A stretch of 57,007 bases of DNA from Deltaproteobacteria bacterium GWA2_38_16 (GTDB taxonomy: Bacteria; Bdellovibrionota; JACOXK01; 2-02-FULL-40-11), in contig MGPE01000016.1 in assembly GCA_001797335.1 (NCBI GenBank), forward strand, positions 1 through 57,007. Direction: 5' to 3'. The notes below the pieces were generated by a model. The model did not search any database. It saw only the letters and a program-made list of their open reading frames with translations, and was not told the origin of the DNA. Position numbers and translations under genes: made by a program. Each line of letters opens with the position of its first letter. Positions within the stretch are counted from its first letter, which is position 1. Positions 51,043-57,007 of the stretch are shown here, piece after piece.

Positions 51043-52688
51043 AGTTCTATCATCACGGGTAAAACAACAGGTTTAATTCCAATTTCATTCTTAAAAAACC
51101 TTCGAGTTTGGAGTCTGAGTTCTTCTGAAAGTTCTTGTTTGGATAACGAAAGATCAGCCACTAAACTTTGTAATTGTTTTTTCGCTCTCTCTAATAAATG
51201 TTTATTTTCTTCTTCTAGGATCACCCCACGAGTTAAAAGCTCTGGCCCCCACATAAGCCTTTGTTGACGTCCACTCCACACCACCACCACACACACTACC
51301 CCTACTTGAGAAAGCTGCCGTCGATCTTTTAAAACCATGGTTTCAATATCTCCTCGCCTTTCACTATCTAAAAACGTGGGATTTACTTCTATGGAATCCA
51401 CCCTCCTAGCTTTTTGATTTTGAAAAGAAACCCTATCTCCATTTTCACAGACAAAAATATGATCTTTGGGAATCCCCATTTCTTGAGCTACCTTTCCATG
51501 ACGCACCAAATGCCGATATTCTCCATGAACGGGAATAAAAAAAGTAGGTCTTACAGCCCTCATCATTTGTCTTAATTCATCAGCATGTGCATGGCCGGAC
51601 ACATGCACATCGGCCACATTTTCATAAAAGGCTTCGGCCCCTCGTCGATAAAGATTATTTAATAGACGAGAGATGGCTTTTTCATTCCCCGGAATAAATT
51701 TTGATGAAAGAATAATGGTATCTTGCTCATCAATGTGAATATATTTATGTTGCCCTTGAGACATTCGCCACAGTGCAGAATATTCTTCTGCTTGAGATCC
51801 TGTACAAACCACCATGAGTTCTTGAGGCCTATAATGACGCATATCTTTAATATTGATGATAGCTTTGGCCGCATGGGCATGAATAAATCCCAATCTTCTT
51901 GCAATCAACACATTGGTTTCCATCGTCCGGCCACTTAAAACCACTTTTCGTTTAAGCTTTAAGGCAATTTCTAGCATGTATTCAATGCGACGAATGTTCG
52001 TAGCAAAGACCGAAAAAACGATTCGGCCATTTGATTTTTGACAAATTTTAAATAATTCCTTTTGAATTTGATTTTCAGTAAGCGATTTTCCTTCACGTTC
52101 TACATTGGTACTATCAGATAAAAGGAGTAAAACCCCTTTATCTCCATACTCTTTAAATTTTTGAAGTGTTACTCTTTTTCCTCTATAAAGATCAGCATCA
52201 ATTTTAAAATCAGCCGTATGAATAATCATCCCTTGAGGAGTTTCAATGGCAAGTCCCATTCCATCCACAATACTGTGGGACACCTGTAAAAATTCAATTT
52301 GAAAACACCCCAATTTTACTTTTTTTTGAAGTCTGGCTTCATGAAAAGATATTCCACGACCCAAGCGATATTCTTCAAGCTTATTTTTAATCAGAGCCAG
52401 GGTAAAAGAACTCCCGTACAATGGAAGTTTTAATTGACGCAGCAAAAAAGGAATGGCTCCAATGTGATCCTCATGTCCATGCGTCAATATAAGCCCTCTT
52501 ATTTTATGTTTAATTTTTAAAAGATAAGAAAAATCTGGGAGAATCACATCCACCCCATAGCTTTCATTATCGGGGAACATGATTCCACAATCGACGATGA
52601 TTGCATCATTCCCACATTCAATGACCATAAGATTCATCCCTATTTCGCCAAGGCCACCGATAGGAGTAAAAATAAGTTCTGGTTTCAT
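51039..52688 (-). CDS. rnj: ribonuclease J
   Basis: This 549-residue metallo-beta-lactamase/beta-CASP protein starts with IFTPIGGLGEIGMNLMVIE and has the zinc motif ILTHGHEDHIGAIP (His70, His72, Asp74, His75), AIETPQGMIIHTADFKID, LLLSDSTNVEREGKS, a beta-CASP region with GSQAEEYSAL, and VSGHAHADELRQMMRAVRPTFFIPVHGE near residue 370. RNase J is a 5'-to-3' exoribonuclease and endonuclease for mRNA turnover and rRNA maturation. It follows the lytic transglycosylase by 4 bp and so lies in a dacB-mltD-rnj operon. The C-terminal 100 residues are the less conserved domain. Confidence 0.96.
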   Translation of the reverse strand: MKPELIFTPIGGLGEIGMNLMVIECGNDAIIVDCGIMFPDNESYGVDVILPDFSYLLKIKHKIRGLILTHGHEDHIGAIPFLLRQLKLPLYGSSFTLALIKNKLEEYRLGRGISFHEARLQKKVKLGCFQIEFLQVSHSIVDGMGLAIETPQGMIIHTADFKIDADLYRGKRVTLQKFKEYGDKGVLLLLSDSTNVEREGKSLTENQIQKELFKICQKSNGRIVFSVFATNIRRIEYMLEIALKLKRKVVLSGRTMETNVLIARRLGFIHAHAAKAIINIKDMRHYRPQELMVVCTGSQAEEYSALWRMSQGQHKYIHIDEQDTIILSSKFIPGNEKAISRLLNNLYRRGAEAFYENVADVHVSGHAHADELRQMMRAVRPTFFIPVHGEYRHLVRHGKVAQEMGIPKDHIFVCENGDRVSFQNQKARRVDSIEVNPTFLDSERRGDIETMVLKDRRQLSQVGVVCVVVVWSGRQQRLMWGPELLTRGVILEEENKHLLERAKKQLQSLVADLSLSKQELSEELRLQTRRFFKNEIGIKPVVLPVMIEL

Positions 52689-52692
52689 TCGA

Positions 52693-54189
52693 TTATTTAG
52701 GGATCACAAGAAGTTGGCCGGAATAAATAAATCGGCCAATGCGATTAGCCCGTTTAATTTCACCGACAGACGTATCATAAAGGCGTGCTAGATAAGTTAA
52801 TGTATCGCCTTTTCGAACACGATGATACGTAAATTTTTTCTGCGTTTCACGTACCGCACCTTTTGGCATTTGATTATAGGCTTCTAAAAAGCCTTGGCTT
52901 TCCCCTTGAGGTAGTTTTAACCGATATCCCGGGGGAATAAATTTTTTCCCTGTAAAAACATAGTTTGTTAATCCTGGATTATACCGTTTTAACACTTCTT
53001 TAGATGTATTCGTATATCGAACCAAAGAATGAATACCAATATAATGACTAATGTCCACTTCATCAAAGGTTAAAGGTGCTTCAACTTTGAGTTGTCCAAA
53101 ATATTTTTGATATTCTAGCTCTGTTTCAAGCGCTGCTAAAAATTCCGAATAGAAATTTTTAGAAGCAAATCCAAATGTACGACTCCGATACTGACCAATA
53201 ATGGTAACCATATCGGTTGTTCCTACTTTTTTTACAGCTCTCGCCATGCCTCCCGCCCCATGATTATAGGCGGTTACCGCCAATGGCCAGTGTTGGAGCA
53301 TATTATAATTCATTTTAAAGAGCTTAGCGGCTGATCGTGTGGCTTCAATGGGATCATTTCGCTCATCGACGGCTAAATTGATAGACATAAATTTTTTACC
53401 GGTAGAACGAATAAACTGCCAAATCCCAGAAGCTCCTACCTTAGATCTAGCCTTAATATTAAAAGACGATTCAACAAAGGGCAGACGCGTTAACTCCATG
53501 GGAACGCCCTCTTCTTGGAAAATTTTTTCCATCATGGGAAGATATCGCCCTGCCCACATAATTCCTTGTGCAAAACGCTCTTTTTGACCCAGTTGTGCTC
53601 GAATCCGATATCGTGCATTTGAAAATTTATGAGGATCATTCACATTCTTAAATAAATCGTAAATTTTCCTTTCCTCTTTTGTCATGAAATCTGGATTATT
53701 TTGTTTTTCATGAACCGAAGACAATAATGCACGGATTTCTCTTTTTTCCTGACCTAGCCGATGCCCAATAAGTCTGCGTTTTGAGCGATAAGGGATTCGT
53801 TTATTTTCAATGTCTTCAATATTTACAGAACGATATGTAAGATTATATTCCATATCATGAAGTACATACTCATTAATAGAATAGTGACGATAAATTTGTT
53901 TCCAAAAATCAACTTTTCCTCTAAGTCCTGCAGGCACTTTAAAAGTAACTCCAGGTTCATACCCAATGGCTTTTTGTGTCTTAAAATCAGGTGGGATGAG
54001 AGGTGCAAATTCCGTAGGGGGCGCTTCTGGGACTTCCTCTTCTTCCGTTATCTCTGTTTCTTCAACGGGAGGAACTTTTTCTAGATAATCAATGGGATAC
54101 GGCAAGGGCAATACAAATAAAGATTGTGCCCATACCCAGGTAGGTACCCCACAAAAAAGTATGATTAAAATTAATTTTCTAAGCCACAT
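52693..54189 (-). CDS. mltD: membrane-bound lytic transglycosylase D with LysM domain
   Basis: The 498-residue protein has a signal peptide (MWLRKLILIILFCGVPTWVWAQ), a Pro/Glu-rich linker, then the SLT domain with LPFVESSFNIKARSKVGASGIWQF (catalytic Glu in VESSFN, about residue 240), LAVDERNDPIEATRSAAKLFK and WPLAVTAYNHGAGG. One LysM repeat ends the protein (YHRVRKGDTLTYLARLYDTS and the closing LLVIPK). It cleaves peptidoglycan strands to 1,6-anhydro ends in the periplasm. No lipobox is visible, unlike E. coli MltD. It overlaps dacB by 19 bp and precedes rnj by 4 bp. Confidence 0.94.
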   Translation of the reverse strand: MWLRKLILIILFCGVPTWVWAQSLFVLPLPYPIDYLEKVPPVEETEITEEEEVPEAPPTEFAPLIPPDFKTQKAIGYEPGVTFKVPAGLRGKVDFWKQIYRHYSINEYVLHDMEYNLTYRSVNIEDIENKRIPYRSKRRLIGHRLGQEKREIRALLSSVHEKQNNPDFMTKEERKIYDLFKNVNDPHKFSNARYRIRAQLGQKERFAQGIMWAGRYLPMMEKIFQEEGVPMELTRLPFVESSFNIKARSKVGASGIWQFIRSTGKKFMSINLAVDERNDPIEATRSAAKLFKMNYNMLQHWPLAVTAYNHGAGGMARAVKKVGTTDMVTIIGQYRSRTFGFASKNFYSEFLAALETELEYQKYFGQLKVEAPLTFDEVDISHYIGIHSLVRYTNTSKEVLKRYNPGLTNYVFTGKKFIPPGYRLKLPQGESQGFLEAYNQMPKGAVRETQKKFTYHRVRKGDTLTYLARLYDTSVGEIKRANRIGRFIYSGQLLVIPK

Positions 54190-55619
54190 AACGTTAATAA
54201 AATTTTATCCTGTAATCCTTGCATGTCACCCACACGATCTTGACTATCATTAACCAATATAGAAAAAGCCAAAAGCTCATTTTTTACCGTACTTAAATAT
54301 CCAGAAAGACTACTTACCCCGGTTAATGATCCCGTTTTTACTCTTACCTTCCCTTGAGCAATGGTTCCCTGGAGTCTTTTTTCGACTGTTCCATCTACCC
54401 CTACAATTCCCATGGAAGCCATATATTCTGGAAAAATTTCAAAATATTGATACCCGTATTTTAAAACGTCTACCAACTGTGCTGCAGACATCTTATTTTG
54501 AGGAGATAATCCCGATCCATTCACCAACTGATACGGCGTTTTAACCCCAACCTCTTTTAAAAAGTTTCCCAAAATATCTATTCCCTTATCGGTTGTTCCT
54601 GGGGATTTATTAAGTTCAGCCGCCATGGTTTTTAACATTTGTTCTGCAATAAAATTATTACTAATCTTATTTAAATCACTGACAATCCACCTTAAGGGCT
54701 TAGAGGTGTGCACCAAAATTTCTTGAGCTTTTTCAGGCACAACTCCAAATTGGTTTTTACCCTGGATACTTAAACCCTGTTCCTTCATAAATCTTCGAAA
54801 AAGAGTGGCCGCATACAAAAGCGGATTTGTAATATTCCGATAATATCTTTTTTCTGGATAGTTGATGGGAATCCCGCCAGTCACCATAATAGTATCTTGA
54901 TTTTTTCCCTCTATTCTAGTCACAACCAAAGACAGAGATTTTGTTGCCGAATCTGTTTTGGCTTTATTTATTACTTTTATATAAGAATTCGTGGGATCTA
55001 CGATGACCCGTGCTTTTAATCCCACCTTTGTATTTGGCCGCACATAGATAGCAGTAGTATTAAAATTAACCGAAAGCGCTCCTAGAGGTGCATCATAGGC
55101 TCTTTCTCCTTCATGATTTGATCCATTTTGAACCGTTCGAACGGTATCAAAAAAAGAATCATCCAAAACCAAATTCCCAGTAATAGTTTGAAAACCATTT
55201 CTTTTTAAATCATTCACCAAATACCAAAGTTCTTCTGATACAAATTCTGGATCTCCAAATCCTTTAACATAAAGATTTCCCTGAAGAACCCCCTTTTGAA
55301 TCGTTCCATCAGTATATACTTTGGTTTTAAATTCATAGTCAGCACCTAAGTACTTTAATGCTGCCAGTGTTGTAACAAGCTTCACATTAGACGCGGGCTT
55401 TAAAAGAAGATCCCCATGATAATCAAAAAGTATATCGTTTGTTTCAAGAGAGGTTACCTTTATTCCCACATTCATGTCCTTAAAGGGGCTTAAAGACAGT
55501 AATTTTGTAAGCTCGCGATGGACATCCCGACGAGAGGCCGTATAACCAAAAGGGGTTAATACACACAAAAGAGCCCCTATTTGACAAAAAAGAGCGATTC
55601 TTCCTATAGTAGAGGACAT
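54171..55619 (-). CDS. dacB: D-alanyl-D-alanine carboxypeptidase/endopeptidase (PBP4 family)
   Basis: From the ATG at 55619 the protein has 482 residues and a signal peptide (SSTIGRIALFCQIGALLCVLTPFGYTA). A frame start at 55697 would add 26 residues before the signal and is not favoured. The S13 peptidase motifs are SNVK in LLKPASNVKLVTTLAAL, SNN in LNKISNNFIAEQML, and KTG in VRVKTGSLTGVSSLSGYL. The insert domain between SxxK and SxN is present. It trims or opens peptidoglycan cross-links in the periplasm. Its start codon overlaps that of the divergent SBP gene within CATG. Confidence 0.93.
   Translation of the reverse strand: MSSTIGRIALFCQIGALLCVLTPFGYTASRRDVHRELTKLLSLSPFKDMNVGIKVTSLETNDILFDYHGDLLLKPASNVKLVTTLAALKYLGADYEFKTKVYTDGTIQKGVLQGNLYVKGFGDPEFVSEELWYLVNDLKRNGFQTITGNLVLDDSFFDTVRTVQNGSNHEGERAYDAPLGALSVNFNTTAIYVRPNTKVGLKARVIVDPTNSYIKVINKAKTDSATKSLSLVVTRIEGKNQDTIMVTGGIPINYPEKRYYRNITNPLLYAATLFRRFMKEQGLSIQGKNQFGVVPEKAQEILVHTSKPLRWIVSDLNKISNNFIAEQMLKTMAAELNKSPGTTDKGIDILGNFLKEVGVKTPYQLVNGSGLSPQNKMSAAQLVDVLKYGYQYFEIFPEYMASMGIVGVDGTVEKRLQGTIAQGKVRVKTGSLTGVSSLSGYLSTVKNELLAFSILVNDSQDRVGDMQGLQDKILLTLCGLEN
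55581..55610 (+). promoter_or_regulatory. promoter of the peptide-binding lipoprotein, inside dacB
   Basis: TTGACA (55581-55586, perfect), an 18-bp spacer and TATAGT (55605-55610, 5 of 6) end 7 bp before the ATG at 55618. The promoter lies within the signal-peptide codons of the divergent dacB. An AGAGG sits between -10 and ATG, but transcription should start too late to include it. Confidence 0.6.
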
Positions 55620-57007
55620 GTTTAAAAATCTTACCATTTCTATCTGCTTATTCTCCTTAGTACTTTTCGGTTGTTCGCAAAAAAAATTAACCCCCAAAGA
55701 TATCTTGGTTGTTGCTATCGACTCTGAGCCTTCTAATCTGGATCCTCGCTTTGCTTTAGATGCCTACTCTCAACGCATTGACCAACTCTTATTTGATGGC
55801 CTTGTCATCTTAAATAATAACTTAGAAGTAGTTCCACATTTAGCTACCCACTGGACGGTTCGAAATAATAAGATTTATCAATTTACACTACATCCCAATT
55901 TGACCTTCCATGACGGCACCCCTCTCACTGCTCACGATATAGCTTTCACTCTTGAGCAAATTTTAGATCCAGCCTTTGGGTCTCCTCTCTTAGGTAGCTT
56001 TAAAAATGTAGAAAAAATTATCGTTCTCAATAAATTGGCCCTTGAAATTCATTTAAAGGAACCTCAAGCCAGTTTTTTAACGGACCTAACCTTGATTAAA
56101 GCCCTTCCCCATCAAAAAATGAAAGATTCCAAAGTTCCTTTTAAAGATGTCCTCATCGGTTCTGGACCTTACACGTTTCTAAAAAAAGAAGTCAATACGA
56201 TTATCCTCAAAAAAAATCCCACCCATTTTTTATTTAAACCCAAAATGGAAAATCTTATTTTCAAAGTCATTAAAGATGACAATACAAGAAGCCTTAAACT
56301 TAAAAAAGGAGAAATTGATCTTATCCAAAATGCTCTAAGCAGCGATTCTGTTATAAAATTATCCCAAGATCCCCATCTTACTCTCACTAAAAGTGCAGGG
56401 CTTACGTATTCTTATTTGGGATTTAATTTAAAAGATCCTATCCTTAAAAATAAAAAATTTAGACAGGCTATGAGCTACGCTCTAGATAGAAAAACCATTA
56501 TTGAACATCTGTTACAAAATCTAGCTACCTCAGCAAATTCTATTCTTTCTCCTCTTAATCATTATTATGACTCTACCCTTTCCCAAACCGACTTTAATCT
56601 TGAAAAAGCCAAAGAACTTTTGAAAGAATCTCAAGTACCTCTTCCCGTTAAGCTCATTTTTAAAACCTCAACCGATACCCAAGCCATTAACATTGCCCGA
56701 TTGATTTCAGATCAGCTCAAAGCTTTAGGTGTCATGGTAGAACTTAGGACTAACGAATGGGGCACTTTTTTTAATGATATTCAAACGGGAAATTTCCAAC
56801 TTTTTTCTTTAAGGTGGGTCGGCGTCACAGATCCAGATATTTATTACGATGCTTTTCACTCTTCTAATTTCCCTCCAGGGAAAAATAGAATTTATTATTC
56901 AAATCCAACGACTGATCGTTTGCTTCAAGAAGGACGCGTAGAATTAAATCCCGAAAAACGCAAAAAAATATATGCCCGGGTTCAAAAAATTTTGGCTGAA
57001 GAAGTTC
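55618..57007 (+). CDS. peptide/nickel ABC-transporter substrate-binding lipoprotein (3' end cut by window edge)
   Basis: The frame is open from the ATG at 55618 to the right edge (463 codons), so it is incomplete. The N-terminus is a lipoprotein signal (MFKNLTISICLFSLVLFGCS, lipobox LFGC). The SBP family-5 pattern then follows: VAIDSEPSNLDPR, VPHLATHWTV, FTLHPNLTFHDGTPLTAHD, GSGPYTFLKK, YLGFNLKDPILKNKKFRQAMSYALDR. Such proteins deliver oligopeptides, dipeptides or other ligands to an ABC importer, or bind cell-wall peptides. Beside PBP4 and MltD, a role in murein-peptide recycling is possible but not shown. The missing part should contain about the last 60-80 residues. Confidence 0.93.
   Translation, partial: MFKNLTISICLFSLVLFGCSQKKLTPKDILVVAIDSEPSNLDPRFALDAYSQRIDQLLFDGLVILNNNLEVVPHLATHWTVRNNKIYQFTLHPNLTFHDGTPLTAHDIAFTLEQILDPAFGSPLLGSFKNVEKIIVLNKLALEIHLKEPQASFLTDLTLIKALPHQKMKDSKVPFKDVLIGSGPYTFLKKEVNTIILKKNPTHFLFKPKMENLIFKVIKDDNTRSLKLKKGEIDLIQNALSSDSVIKLSQDPHLTLTKSAGLTYSYLGFNLKDPILKNKKFRQAMSYALDRKTIIEHLLQNLATSANSILSPLNHYYDSTLSQTDFNLEKAKELLKESQVPLPVKLIFKTSTDTQAINIARLISDQLKALGVMVELRTNEWGTFFNDIQTGNFQLFSLRWVGVTDPDIYYDAFHSSNFPPGKNRIYYSNPTTDRLLQEGRVELNPEKRKKIYARVQKILAEEV

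Overview
The window is 57 kb of A+T-rich bacterial DNA that is almost entirely coding. It is probably Gram-negative: it carries heptosyltransferase-type (GT9) and WaaE-type LPS glycosyltransferases, lipoprotein signal peptides, an MltD-type lytic transglycosylase, PBP1A and PBP4. Compact gene packing, RNase J, many B12-binding radical SAM proteins and ETF fit a deltaproteobacterium-like or candidate-lineage genome. The lineage cannot be fixed from the sequence alone.

Layout. (1) 1-1309, minus: a cobalamin-binding radical SAM protein cut by the left edge. (2) 1436-16460, plus: an apparent 15-gene operon that begins with etfB-etfA and continues into an LPS/surface-glycan block. This block holds five GT9 modules (one fused behind a GT4 domain), GT2 and GT4 transferases, an ELM1-family protein and a polysaccharide deacetylase. 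Nearly all junctions overlap or are 2-4 bp apart. (3) 16450-43422: a second glycan region on both strands. It has two AsnB-type amidotransferases, six more B12-binding radical SAM proteins, one radical SAM/SPASM protein, three large GT-C-like membrane proteins, several GT2/GT4 enzymes, a methyltransferase, a DUF3108 protein and a Wzx-like flippase. (4) 43454-47521: less familiar exported proteins (a coiled-coil protein, a kelch-type lipoprotein and a proline-rich protein) around a 149-bp inverted-repeat element. (5) 47616-57007: cell-wall and housekeeping genes, with PBP1A divergent from a small acidic ORF plus alpha/beta hydrolase, then a dacB-mltD-rnj operon divergent from a peptide-binding lipoprotein cut by the right edge.

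How the genes may work together (inference). Regions 2 and 3 look like one large capacity for building, decorating and exporting an envelope glycan or glycolipid. GT9/GT4/GT2 enzymes build it, GtrB-like GT2 and GT-C proteins act on polyprenyl-linked sugars, the AsnB proteins could amidate sugar acids, the radical SAM proteins could methylate or rearrange sugar or lipid parts, and the flippase would export the product. The number of different B12-type radical SAM proteins beside AsnB and GT genes is the best candidate here for an undescribed system.

Other signals. Several genes that open transcription units have good -35/-10 hexamers ending only 7-9 bp before the start codon, which suggests leaderless mRNAs. 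Palindromic REP-like elements sit inside or at the 3' ends of coding sequences. All five convergent gene pairs overlap at their stops. One divergent pair shares a CATG start. No tRNA, rRNA, CRISPR array, transposase or origin was seen.
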